Assembly: GCA_023238725.1 (NCBI GenBank)
Contig: CM041535.1
Coordinates: 22,253,230-22,317,229, forward strand
From: Scortum barcoo
Lineage: Eukaryota; Chordata; Actinopteri; Centrarchiformes; Terapontidae
Direction: 5' to 3'
Length of the DNA stretch: 64,000 nucleotides
Positions 25,857-39,750 of the stretch are shown in pieces. Positions within the stretch are counted from its first letter, which is position 1, and every line of letters begins with the position of its first letter. The notes beneath the pieces are model-generated. The model was not told where the DNA came from, ran no database searches, and saw only the letters and a program-made list of their open reading frames with translations. The translations under genes were made by a program, and so were the position numbers.

Positions 25857-27651
25857 AGAGAAAACAGAGAAGTAGGGAGATGTTAGAAAGAGACAGGAGG
25901 AAGAAACTGGCAGGCAGGTGATTACATTCCCAGTCATGTTCTGCGATGACCTCAGATTGACCCTATCAAAGACGCTATTAGACATACAGACAAACCAAAG
26001 ACGACAAAAGGAGATACCTGAAAAGCTGTTCTTCTATCTATCCCCGTTTCTTTTCCTTCCTCTCCTCTTTAAACTGCTGTTTCCTTTTTGCTTGGTCTCT
26101 CTATTTGTTCCTTTTCTTTTTCCATCTCTTTCATAATTGAGAAAGAGGGGGAAAAAGGCATTATTGTAGTTTCAGTAATGGAAAATGCTGCTTCTACTTC
26201 ACATAATCCCTTTGGTCTGAAATAAAGTGAGGATAAAAACTCAAAGCCTCATGCTCGACTTTCTGTTTAGTCAGAATTGTTTATGTCGCAGAGAGATATA
26301 GGGGCCAGACACCCAAGACTGAAAGGGACAGAAAAGGTGAGGGTACATTTAAAGCAAAGGCACCTTTAGATCTGCTGGCTGACAAGCTAAAAACCTATTT
26401 CCTCGCTTCACAAAAGTTTCCCATGTGTCATAATATTAATGTTCTTGGGTTTGCATTGTGATTTTTTAGTTGACTGAAATATTTCTATTAACGTGTCCTA
26501 CTAAGATTGTAACAATACGTTCCAGTATTCTTGCATGTTAAAAAAAATATTACTTCAAGAATATGAATTTAATAAAGATACAAGCTCACTGCAGTTAATA
26601 AAGAGCTGAGAGCTAACTTTGGCAGCCAGTATCAATGCTGGTCTTAATCAGACTGATAGAAAAATAGGAGTTTGCAGTGTTACCCTTTGAGGAGGGGATA
26701 TGGTGAATGTGTTTAAAGGATTAAAAGACATTAAGTCGGCAAATATGTTTCCTCAGTTGTTCTATTAAGAAATGCAGAAAACGACCACTTGTGACTTTGA
26801 GTGCGCTCAGCATTACCTTGAAATGGGGGGCCCCCAACAGTGTGGCATACAGTAGCAATGAAGCTATTAAAAAACTATTAAACTTTCAGTATGGAGCTCA
26901 ATGTAATTCGTTCCTTCATATGCTTTTAGTGGATTATGATTAGCTAAATAACAGCGATTTGGCTTCTGAACAGTTGTCTTTAGTGTAATGGAGTGAGAGG
27001 TGGGGAAAAATGGAAGCAGCATCTAGCACAGACTGAAAATGATGAATCGATCCTGTACCATTCGTCATCAATAGTCAACTAAGGCGGATCAAACTGGCTC
27101 TTTTCACGGCTATCGCACCTGATGCCAATGACAAGCGCTAGCAGCACCGAGCCTGCACGTTGGCAGAGCAGGTAGCTGACAACACCTCATCAGCTCCCAT
27201 TAATGTCCTGCCAAGACAGATGAAGAGAGAGACTTACCAGCCTCATGAAATTACAGTTCATCGGCACTGGTGACACTTTACAGCTTCTGAGGTCAGTCAG
27301 CATGATTCGTCCATGCAAATGTAATGAAAGTATAAATTTAGTTAAATCCAAATGACACACACTTTGGCTGGTTGTGTGCTAAAAAGTAAAATAAGACGCT
27401 TTGCTTTGCTTTGGGAAGAATCTTGGCGTCTGTCCCTGCTGCACATTATTGCCTGAAACTAAGGCATTTACATTTAAGAAGGCGTATTTGCTATAAAAAA
27501 AAAAAAGGAAAGAAAGAAAACAGGAAACAAAGTATATTCGCATTCAAAGCCTGTCATGTTTGACTCCAGCTTAATGGAACAGCTTTTCTTTCTCCAGGAC
27601 AAGTGGGAAGGTGAAAAACAAAAGTTGTGAAATTAAATGTTGACACCTGTT

Positions 27652-27674
27652 AAAAAAAAAAAAAAAAAAAAAAA
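27652..27674. repeat. Poly(A) tract
   Basis: Twenty-three consecutive A residues, with no retroelement body recognised upstream. Confidence 0.9.
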
Positions 27675-29732
27675 GTATTAAGCGTTTTTCTCTCCTTTGA
27701 ATCTGCGTTCTTTTTTTCTTGTGTACTTTTCTCTGGCCTGCTTTTACATTTTGTGCAACATACTCACTAAAACCTGGGGACAGCTCACGCATGATGCTAT
27801 TAGGCTAGTCAGACAAAGTATTTTTCAGTCAACATAAAGAAGTTAATAATTATCACACTGTGAGGCCGTGCAGTGATCCACCTGTTGCAGTCTACGTTGC
27901 TCTCTCGGTATCTATGAAAATGGAACGGTTAAGGTTAGTAATCAACATTTAAGGTGTGTTGATTTATTCATGACATTAACTCTTGCATTGAGTAATATGC
28001 AAGAAACCAGTCCACCTTAAAATCTGCCAGTAGCTAGCTAGCTGAATTTTTAAATAAAGTTTTTGTTTTCCTGTACCAGTTATATTACATGCAATAAGTA
28101 GCTACTGTGTTTATAGTGGTCATTTATATTCAAAAGGGTTATAAGTCCAGTAAACTGAATCACGCCATAGTCACTTCTAAACTACATTTCCCCAAAAACA
28201 GAATGGTGGGCAGTAAAAATGAGTGGCTACTAAATTTAGAAAACCATTAGCCAGAGTGACCCATGGGCAAAAAAAAATCTCCTAACCTCAGATCTGATAC
28301 AAAAATTATAGCTGAACCATGAAATGACCTATCTGTATCCTCAGCAACTGCTGAAATATTTCAGCAAAGCAGAGCACAGAGCAGGACCTCACCAAAGTTG
28401 ACATTACGTGAAAGAGGGACTGCTTATCATTGCTATGCTGACTATTTCCACCGAAGGCAGCTGGCAAAGGCAAGAGCCCGGCTCAACCGATATGAGATAG
28501 TGATGCTGAAAGAGCATGTACTCTACTGTTCCTGCCTCACTCTGCCAAAGGCATTCCCTTCAGACTACAGTCACTATCCATTGCAAAACAGCCTAAAAAA
28601 GCATGCACGTAAACCAGACACATTCAGCCATATGTCTTAAGGCCACAGCACAAACATGCTGTTGTTCCTTGGAACAAAGTGCATACCATGGACTCATTTT
28701 TAGTTGTCAAGGACATCTTTCTCATCTTTCTCCCACTGCATTCCAACTGCTAAATGAACAAAACCCCTCCAATATATGCTGTTATAAGGACAAAGTTGTC
28801 ACTTTTTTTTCTTTTTATTTGCATCTAGCCTTTTCCTGTAATATAGAGAGCACAGAGAGGCACTGCTGTGCTTACAGGATTTAGCATAAATATACATACC
28901 ACATGGCCCTGGGCTTGTATTCTAAAAAAGGATAAATGTTTCATCTGAAGAAGAATCTCTTTAGGTCCATTGGCAGGTCGTTTAACTGCATGTAATGACC
29001 AGCTTGAACTGACACATTGGTCTGAGTTGAGAATGTCAATTTGTATTTTCATGGATTATATTATATTGAATTCAACAGGGCAGGACCAGTATTGGTGATC
29101 AGACTATAGGAGCTGCTGCATCTTTAGAATTATAGAACACCTGATTGAAATGAAATGCAGGATCAGTGCAAATCATAGATTATTGCTAATGTGGCTCTGT
29201 GACTGTAATAAATACCAAAAGTATACGCTTTCTATCTATGGTAGGATACTTATATACCTGTATAACCTGGGATGGAGGAGGTCTTTAACTCTGTTGATTG
29301 TTGATTCTTGTAAAATGATAATGCTTCAAGTTCAAAGCGCTGCATCAACCTCTCTCTGACAGCTTGGATGAAATGTCAAATAAACCTGGTGGGATCAGCA
29401 GAGCTTTTAAATATTATTTCAAATGAGCGCACTACATAATTAGCTGCCGTTTAGCCACTTCCCACCGGAATGCATAACGTTAGCTCACTTTTCACATTTT
29501 GTACAACCTCTTACTTCTCCTTTCTCTCGAGGAAGGCTACATTTCAGCTGTGCTGTAATCCCCACCCCTCCCTCGTTAGGAAACTAAGGACCATTACACA
29601 GTATTTCCCTGCATACATTCAGACATTGGCTCCATGTGCACAAACACACGCACAGAAACGCACAGTGCACATTCACAAACATGCCAGCACACACCCAGGC
29701 ACACTTTCACAATACATTCATGGTATGTTAAA

Positions 29733-29754
29733 ACACACACACACACACACACAC
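29733..29754. repeat. (CA)n microsatellite
   Basis: About 11 CA units inside a broader CA-rich region (about 29635-29770). Confidence 0.9.
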
Positions 29755-30645
29755 CCAGACATTCAAACATACTGTACGGTGCACTGCGGTGACCCTTATA
29801 GTACTCACACATACAGTATGAGAGCATGCACATACGCCCGATTTGGTTTCACTGCACAGTAATGCGCTGGGGTTAGATGGCTATCCAGTGTGCATAACCC
29901 TCGGCAACTACATGGAGATGGAAAAATAAGACTGTCTGTTCTCATATTCTGCTTCCCTGCTCAGCTGCACAGCCAAGACAGGATGGCCCTCGATAGGAGC
30001 GTCTGTGTATGTGTGTGCACAAACAGCTGACTGCCGAGCTCTACCACTTCTAGTGTGTACTGTACATCTGATATCTATGTGTTACCCCTGCAGATAGACG
30101 CACAAATACAGAGCATTTTTAGCGCTGTTATCACCCTCCCACGTAACCATTCCAGCTGAACTCATCAGCGCTCACTTTTTACACTTGTTTTTTTTAATAA
30201 CTGAATTCAGACACACTCAAACTGCAAGCTTAAACGTTCCCATAATGCAGCAGTAAGCCTTGATGTATTGCTCCAGTCTATATTGTATTACCTCAATGTT
30301 AAGCCACAGCAGGAAATACTTTGTGGTATAACGTAGTAATCCACCTGAAGCCCTCTGACATGCAAGTAAACACAAAGGACATAAATTCCATTTCACGGTA
30401 CACAAAAATGTTCATGTCAACATGACCACTGGTAAAACGGAGTTAACATGTGAACATGCATCAATTTCACAGCACTATTTTGTTGTCTAAAGTCAATTCC
30501 ACGTTTACTTTGGGCCCTTGTTGCCTTGTAGCCACAATACATACTAATCCACTCTTACTCTCGCTCTCACCACTAAACCTTTCCTGAATTACAGCATTGT
30601 CCTATTGTGCCTGTCCTGTTCTAAGCTCTGCTAACTCCCTTAAAC

Positions 30646-30676
30646 GTGTGTGTGTGTGTGTGTGTGCAAGTGTGAG

Positions 30677-30716
<40 letters not shown>
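30646..30716. repeat. Compound (GT)n/(GA)n microsatellite
   Basis: A GT run (30646-30666) is followed by interrupted GT and then a pure GA run (about 30683-30716). Confidence 0.95.
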
Positions 30717-30718
<2 letters not shown>

Positions 30719-33700
30719 TGCACTATAGTTTTTTGGATAATGACAGATAGACAATTTGGGAATGGGACACAAATCAGAGTGACCTTTCCTTACGAGCACT
30801 TCTGTGCATACACACAAAACGCCCCCTCATGCTCTCCCCTGCACACACAAACGCCAAGCACACACGTACACAAATGCGCGCGCACACACGCAGGTCACCG
30901 GAAATCAGTGGAATTAATAGGACCAAAAACAACAATATCCTGACGATTAGAGCTGGGACCTTCAGACTAAAGAGGATTTGCAGCTTAACTTTTTAAGATT
31001 TAGCTACAAGACTTATGCTCAGGACCACAGTGTAATTGAATAAGACATTTGCATAAGGATTACCAGTACCCAGTTCTAATTCTTTTTATTTAATACCGCA
31101 AAGAGATATTTTCAGTCAAGTGCATAATGGTTATAAATAACAAAGGTAAAGTAAACATACACTCCCTCTCCCTCTCACTGTGATGTGCTTTGAAGGGTGA
31201 AAAGAGTAAGCTAAACAGATTCCAATTATGTTCATCCAAACATCGCCCTCTGACTTACATTATGGTGTCATAAATGCAACTGCATTAGTGGTGACTGTGC
31301 TTGGTGCAGGTAGTTTAAATGTAAGTTCTTAATGGTCCTTCGCTTTTCTTAAACCGAGACAACACATCGGCCAAAGCAGGCTGCTTTCCCTGAAGCTGTA
31401 AAACAAGGGCAAGGCTACATTCAGCAGTATCCTATAACTTCTCATTTTATTGAGACTATCTTGCATGAACAAGGACAGGCTAGAGGGGGGCGGAGACACT
31501 GGGCAAATAAAAGTGGTGGTACAAGTAATTAAATCTGCACCCACCTTGGTAAGATTTAGGTTCAAGGAAAATATGAGGGGAAAGAGCAAACCACAAACAA
31601 TAGGATCTATCTTATTTAATGTAGCCAGATGTGGTATAGAGATTAGCAGAGATTAGCTCTTACAGCACTCAACATTACATCATACATCTTACCCAGAAAG
31701 CAACACTGTGTTTTATATTATAAAAAAAAAAAAAACTCATTTCAAATTTTTCGTGGCAGATTTTGTGCAGCTTTGGGCTGCATCCCACCTCACAGGTATT
31801 GTGCACAATAGTTCATCTTTGTCCTCGGGCACTAAACATTAACGATGGCTCGGATTTATTTATTAGTTCCACCAGCAAAAAGATCTGTGGAGTGGTGAAG
31901 TGGACAGATATGCACATTTCAAAACAACATGGTGATTACTAATTATGTCTATTTCAGTGTACTGCCAGTAAAGTTATCAGTGATGGATAATTTAGCTCAC
32001 TGATCACTCACATCAGTCAGCCAAACAAACTTTTAACTCTTCCTTTTCTGATAACACTTTGCATCTTAAGTAATGCAGCTTGTGCCACCATCAAAAACTT
32101 GCTTTCCCACAAACATCTGCTCTGGCTAAAAGCAGAAGAAAAAAAACAAACATCCGCATTTACTCCATATTGAAAGACAGCTATGGCAAATGAAGACAGA
32201 CTGGGGAAAAGTAGACGAAGACAAGCAAATTAAAGCAGTTTAATTGACAGATTGAAGCAGGGGAGAACAGAATACAACAAGCCTAAGCCACTCATAGTGT
32301 AACGATTATTTTCAAGCTGTAGTCTATTGTAAGTACACGGCAAAATCTCTCTTTGCAGCATATGTCTGAGTTTAGGCGGACATGCCCAAGTTTTTACTTC
32401 TTCCAACACAGAGAGTACGTCTGTGCCAGCACTTTTTAATCAGTGGAGTACAGTACTGGTGTTAGTGATGTAGCAGTCCTCTGTACGGTGCATAATACAG
32501 CAATTTAGAGGAAGCTATAATGTCGACTCCCCTTGAACAGATTGTCCAAATCTCACTGTGTAAATGAGTACAGATATGAAATATTCCATGTGAGATATCC
32601 CAACAATACGTATTTATGAAGCCAGTTACAGATAGAATACACCAATATTATAGATATTCCTGTAGAACAAGAAAAAAAAACCCAAAAGAACGAGCAGAAG
32701 AGGGAAAGAAAATAAGCTTGATGAAAGGGAAAAACAGAGATGTGAATTTTCCTTTGATTGTAGGTCAGCAGACGGTTAAAGAGCCGGGAGAGAAGACAGT
32801 GCATGTGTGGGCAGGAGGGGCGTACAGAGGAGAGAGGCTGAGACAGTGGAGCAAAGGAAAAACAAGTGAAAAGCAGAGAGGGGTGAGAGACCAAGAGCCC
32901 AGAGGGCTGTCCGCAGCGAGAGAGATTCTAATGATGCCGTCTCACTAACAGATTCCATTGTGCAGGAAGAGCTGGTTGTGCTCGAATGTACTCTGAAGTA
33001 AGACATGTCCGCAGGGGTTCCTGGCTTGGAAACACGAGGTAAACATTTCTGTGCGATACTGAAACACGTGTTGTATCCAGAAATGTTGTAGAAAACTTGG
33101 TAGCATATAAAAATCCATTAAAAAGACATGCCCCAACATTATGTTGGTCTTACATTAATTTCAGTATTAGGTTTTCATGTTGGATGGCTTAAATGTGAAT
33201 TGAGAGATCTTTAAACTCTTTAAACATTTCTGTTTCCTCAAAATAAAAATATCAAGAATAGGTAATGACTCCCAGCAATGCATTACAACTTTGTATAAAT
33301 CACAAGGCTCATCACGCCAAAAAAAAGTGAAACATTTCCCAGGATTCACCTACACTACTTTACATTCAACCCCTTTAATCTGTATGCTGTAACCATCACA
33401 GTGACTGTGTAATGGCCAGAAAAATGCAGCCATGATCAATATGCTAACCTTCCTGCTACCGGTCCCAGTGGCATTCATTGCAGTAAATAACAATGAAGTT
33501 TTTATTCGACCTGCTTGAGGATACAAATTTGTACGCTATTATAAAGCTGTGAATTAATGTCACGTTGGGGGTGGCTGAGAGACGAGCACTTTATTTATGA
33601 AGAGCCACACGCGAGCCAGCTATACGTTCTAAAAATATAGTGTGCCCTGTACGTGGAAAATGAGAAAACACACGATGTAAAATACTGCTGTATGGTAATG

Positions 33701-35244
33701 TATGAATGCCCACTTTGAAGTAGCTGTCGTAGATTACACTTTTGAGACGCGCCACTATACAAACGTGGGTCAGTGCAAAACAAACGAGCGCACGCCTACG
33801 ATGGGACCCTGCAGTAACCTATATCACATTCTCATCACGCAGTGTTGTTTGAATGGCCAACACAGCAAACTCCAGCCCCCTACTGTTACTGACTGTCTAA
33901 CATATTCATTATTATCCTAATGTTGTTTGCACTGCACGCAGTCTTCGGCATAAATCATTTCACAGTACAGCGTTTTAGCCTCAGGATGTGTGATGCTTCA
34001 ATCGACTGTATGCTGTTCTGCACGGATGCATGCCGAGGTAGTTCGACTGTAGTTAACGTGTGGAACAATACGTAGTCCATTCAACGGGAGCACATGCTGA
34101 GCTTTTGCTATAACCTCGAAGTGGGGGATGAATAAAAATGCTATGTTACATTAATTTGAAATAAATTTGTAATGTATTCTATTATATCAGTGTGTTCTGG
34201 ACCATCTTCTACCTGCATGTGCACAAGGACACATGGGCGGAGTGATTCCATATGTTTGATAGTAGTTAACTCTTTGCATTTTTAACAAAATACATTTGTT
34301 TACCATAAAATAAAAACACCATAACCGATACACACACGTCTCTAGGTAAGATGTCGATGATGATGTTAAGCACAATACACACTCCTATGCATTCAGCTGG
34401 CTCAACAATTATCATTCTGATCAGAGAAATGCATGCAAGTCCATACGCGCGCATGCAATTTTTACTTTTCATTTCAGAGGGTTTGAAGGCAACGAAAACA
34501 AGCGGGAATGCGTTTCAGATGTTCAGTTACACTTTGGCTGCGGTGGGTCATTTAATGAGGGTTACAGCTGTAGAGGGAGGCTGCAGTCTGTGAGTCAGGC
34601 CGCTCCAGCCGTGACTAACTCAGAGTTGGATTAGTTGGATCTGATGTGCGGTGCAACACATTACATTAACAGGACAGAAAGAGGCTGCGCATAATACACC
34701 ATCTATTTAGCCCCTGTGTTAACCTGGGTAATTCATCGTTCAGCTGCTAAAAATTAGAAATAAAAGAGAAAGAGAGTGATTAGTGACAGTGATCTAATGT
34801 TTAAGCCCTGATGAGCAGTGGTAGCCTTTAATTATCAGTGTGGGCAGGAAGAAAAGTGGCGAGTTTCTTCCGTATCTGCGCACCGTGGAGAGGATTTCCA
34901 CAATATAAAATGCAAACCATATGCAAATGTCAGCTCTTACTGATCTCTCCCACTCAATCTGTTGGTTTTCCTTTTCCCGACTCTAAAGGAACACTAGGCT
35001 GAAAGCTGCAATCCAGATGGGCACATGCAGGCAAGCTTTGTGACGTGTTGCCAAGTGTGTCAGACAAACAAACAAACAGCACATTACTATTCCACGACAG
35101 TGATTAGCAAAGTGTTTAACACCTCTCAGTTCCGATGCCTGTTTCTGTGATCGCTGACAGCATATTAAACATCAAGGGGGAGGCGGAGACGAGAGAGGCA
35201 GAAAAAGGGGAGCTATGGAGGCAGTGAGGACAGGAAAAGAGGAC

Positions 35245-35262
35245 AAAAAAAAAAAAAAAAAA
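35245..35262. repeat. Poly(A) tract
   Basis: Eighteen consecutive A residues in a purine-rich segment. Confidence 0.85.
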
Positions 35263-37335
35263 GGAGTGGGGAGCAGAAAAGCTGGGGGTAGAAAGATGAG
35301 AGAATTAAGTGAGACTGGGGAAGAAAGAGAATAAAACAGTGAAGGAGACAATCGAGGAGAGGAGTATAATAAAAGCAGGTAAAGAAAGGAAGTCTGAGTG
35401 ACAGCAGGCGCAGACCGCTACCGTGGGGCTTCACTTGATTTTGTAAAGGGAAGAAATTAAATAACCAACACCCAACAGGTGCCAGAGCACATGCGCACAC
35501 ATACATGTGCACACACCAATAAAATGATGGATTCACGACACCAAATGTGCCCACACAACAAGTAAAGCTCGGCTAAAGCGAGTGCAGATTGGCCACAGCA
35601 GTGCAATACATCTGGAACTTTATCTTGTTTGAATTTGAGCTCAGCAGTCATTTATTTAAACCTTTCATGTTATTATTTGGCTCTGGTTGTGTGTGTGTTT
35701 GTCATCCTCCATTAATCAGGTGGTTTGCATCAGCTGTCTTTCCCACGCAAGTGTTGCAGTGGCTGCATGCAGCGTTTATTCAGGGAAGCCGCAGGCACAA
35801 CATTTGGCATTAGCTATTTTTTTTCATAACATATATATATATGATATTTTGGACTACCTACCACATTGTATTATTGCTAGAAGGTAGAATTAAAAAAAAA
35901 AAAAACTCGAGCAAGGTGATCATAAGGTCTAACTTTGTCGAGAAAATGTGAATATATTAAAAAGAATGCCTTAATTAGAAACAGCATATCATTATCGCAT
36001 TATCTATCATGGGTACAATGATGTCATTGATAATATGTTGTAGCTCCAATGAGTGCAACATTGAGAAAATAAGACATTTCTTGTGTCTGGCATCAGGAAC
36101 GACTTATTTCCCTCCATTTTTAGGTGGAAATGTGTAATGTAATTTTGCATGTCAATTGCAATATTCAAATATTGGAGCTTTGCATTCCAGGTCGAGGACT
36201 CCATTGTCCACAAGGTAGCTTACAATTTCATTGACCTTAAACTGCCCACAATGATCACTATGCATCTAAGAAATGATTTGTTTTTTCCACTCTGAAAATA
36301 AACTTGTGGGAGTGTTGTGAAAATTAGCACCTCAAGTGTGATGTTATTAGAGACTGTCAATACATTACAATGTGAACACCCCAAGATAAAAAACAAACAA
36401 AAACAAAACACATTTATGAATTGTGGTGTGACTACTAATTAAGGCAGTAAAGCTTTCACATGTTAAGACAGAGGTGTTGTATAGTATCATGCCAATGATG
36501 AAAAATGAGGAATGATGAACATCTATGTGCACAACTTTCTGCCTTATAAGGTGGTGATGCTGCTTACCTAAACAGACTGGGGCTTCACCACAGTTCTATT
36601 AAATTATTTTTTTAATAATTTGGACTCAAAAGCACTGCACATCACCAGAAATGCACTTGTATTTGAAAGGCTGTAGTACAACAGAGTTTGAAGCCAACCA
36701 CATACAGTATATGACAACCATCTAAACCAAAGCCTGCATGCTTTGGTTTATGTGCGTGTGTGCTCACTGTAGAACAAACGTGCCAGTGCCATGCTTTCTG
36801 TGTTTTATAGTGCTATGAAAAGCAGGCTGCCCAAGATTGGTTCTGGAGGCAATAATTCAGAAGAGGGAGAGGCGCTGCCAGCAAATTAAGCTGGCACTCG
36901 CATACACGCACATCCATGAAGACACATAAATATAGACACCCACACACGCTGGCACGTACCCATTCACACAGAATGTGGTCCGGAGATGTGCTCTCAAACG
37001 AGCACTTTGAGATGCATGCAAGTGCAAGCACTATGCACTGAGCTCTAAGATGCTCATGTAAGATACAGCATATACACAAAAACACATTTTATGCACACTC
37101 CAGGCAACCTCTGCCCCAGTGGGACACGGTGCAGATTGCCGGAAGACTAAAACGGCATTTGTGTCGGCAGACAGACGGCGAACAAGACCATGAGAAAGAA
37201 ATAAAGATAGAGTGGCTGGAGAGAGCAGCTGTAAATATTCACTCTACTGCAAAAATGTAGGAAGTACAGAACACCATGCATGGGAAGATACACGCACACA
37301 TAGGTATATGTGCACACTCCATGTGCCATAGAAAT

Positions 37336-37338
<3 letters not shown>

Positions 37339-37376
<38 letters not shown>
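37339..37376. repeat. (CA)n microsatellite
   Basis: Nineteen uninterrupted CA units, the longest CA array in the window. Confidence 0.97.
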
Positions 37377-37379
<3 letters not shown>

Positions 37380-38398
37380 CTGTCACTCTAGTCCGTAGTC
37401 CTTGACAAGAAAATTCTTCTATCCTTTGAAGTCTCTCTCATCATTAGCATTGCATAGACCTAATGCACACCAAGCATTCTTCTCAAACAGGACTCACTGC
37501 ATACAAATGGTATTACTCTACTGAGTCTCACTGTTTGTTCAACATATTGGTATTTTGCTTGTGTCTGAATAATAATTGCCAAATAGTCTGATTAATTCCC
37601 CAGTGTGAGGCACTGTGATTGGTTAGAGAGCTCTGTGTGAAGTGATATATCCTCGCTCTGCCTCCGAAATCATTTTAAATACGGATCACCATGAATATAC
37701 AATATGTCTCATACAGTGTGCAACCACAGTGACACATTATAAGCAGCTGCAATAGTGAGTTAGGGGGCATTGTTTGGAAGCACTTAAACCCTTAATTTCA
37801 CCTCTTCTGGAACATAGATTTTTGGATTTATTCCAAGTTTAATTTAGTAACATTACCTAGAAATCTCAATAAACATGCGTCCTAAAACAGGCCTCTACAG
37901 AAGCTACTGTTGCTGGATGGAGGAGCTAACTTCCAGCCACTACACTGCCTAGCTAGCTTTTCTCTCCTCAAACAAAAGAAAAGAAATTAAAGCCATGCCC
38001 TTAATTTTTTTATATTTGGATTAATGCATTTGCCTGTAGGTGTGTGTAATCTATATGCATGCCTGTGTGTTCACATGAGAGATTTAAGTAAGTCTGCAGA
38101 AAAAGCAAGCTGACACTTGAGCAACAAAAGGTTCTTGTCCTCAGGTGACACTGAGCGTATGTGACTCCGCGTGCGTCTGCTGGATAAACACAAACACACA
38201 ATACAATCATCTGGGAACATGAGGCCTGTGCTGTACAAGTCCTTCCCGGGCCATCTGGTCTGTTCTACCTGCCTCACTGACTGCTGCGGTGAGATGAAGC
38301 ACCGTTGGCTGAGCTGCCTCTACTCGCCTACATCTGCAGTCAACCTCAGGCAAACAATCATACTTCTTCTCACAGCTACCTGTCAGTCCATCTCAACC

Positions 38399-38426
38399 TC
38401 ACACACGCACACACACACACACACAC
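38399..38426. repeat. (CA)n microsatellite
   Basis: CA dinucleotide run with a single G interruption. Confidence 0.9.
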
Positions 38427-39616
38427 GTCTTTCCCTCTGTCTCTGTGGCCTGGTTATGGGTTCTGGCTCAGTGACCAGGTACAGACGTCAGAGCCGCTGT
38501 CTGTCTCTTTTCCCTCAAAAGAGGATGAACAACAGTCAAATATCACAGACATACACAAACCAGACACACAGTTTGCACCTCTGGGAATCATATTCATGCA
38601 CGCATAAAGCCTAGCCTAGCCCCCGCCCTTCTGGATCAGTGCATAACTGCAGATTAAAATGTGTGTGCACGCGCAAACGCAGGCAGAAGTTGATAGTTCA
38701 AAAGAGGAAGCTGTGTTGACAGCTGTGAAACTCGTAGACAAAACCAGGGAGGAACAGCCATTCACACACACTGAGATGTTTAGAAATCTTCCTCCATGGA
38801 AAAGACCAGAATAGCACCGAAGTGAAAGAAAAACCAGGCCATTCCAGGACGTTTCTCTCACTCTCTCTTTCTCCCTCCTATTTCCTCACCCTGCAAATAA
38901 TAGAAATCTCTCATTGGGTCTTTCAAATCTTTGTATCCAAATGGCAGAGATTCTTCTCTTTCTCTCTCTCAGCTGTTGCAGGACAGAGCCCCACCCCATG
39001 CACACACGTGTGCACACACTGCATAGATCCAAAAATCTCTGTCCATCCCTCATTCTCTTCCTAATCACCTTAACTGAACTGGACGGCCAAAGGATAAAAA
39101 CCTTTCTTCTTTCTCTTTCACCTAAATAACACAGCCCTCACATAGCTTACTTTGTCCACAGCAGGGCACTGTGAACTGTGCCACAGAGACTAAAAAAGGT
39201 ATCACTAATAGAAGACAGGAAATATGACCATCACACATACTTCCATCATACTTCAGTATGTACAGTTTGTTTGTTGACAGATGCATAGCTGTTCACACAT
39301 TTTAGGGAAATCTTAATTAAAATGATCCTAAAATCTAATTACTGTTCTAATTTTAGGAAAGAGAGCATTTTGGATTGTGCATCATTAGTGTTGTGATCCA
39401 TGCAAATGTTTTGACTATCTTGTTTAATGACTTGTTGAAGGGTGAATACATTTTTTCCAACTCCAAAAACATCTACAGACTGGAATCTGTGTCATCTAAC
39501 GTCAGCTGCCATTTGTGTTTCCATGGAAGTAGTGTGTCTCAATGACCATGCTTTTCAACAGCACCAGAGTGTTAAAGCTGTAATGGATCTCAGTGGACCT
39601 CAGCAATTAGTCTGAT

Positions 39617-39750
39617 GCGGCTCAGGAGGTGGAGCGGGTCGTCCATGTCCCGATGGACAGACCAGCATCACTCACTGTAGCTCGCTCTCATTGGTGTGTG
39701 AGAACATGTAAAGACAGGAAATTTTGTAAAGCACTTTTGGATAAAATCAT
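39617..39750 (+). mobile_element. tRNA-derived SINE remnant, internally deleted
   Basis: The segment starts with the tRNA-like head GGCTCAGGAGGTGGAGCGGG and ends with the tail-like TTGTAAAGCACTTTTGGATA. Both are characteristic of a widespread teleost tRNA-derived repeat. The part that should carry the B box and the following conserved block is missing or unrecognisable, so the head runs almost directly into the body. A remnant without coding capacity. Confidence 0.5.
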
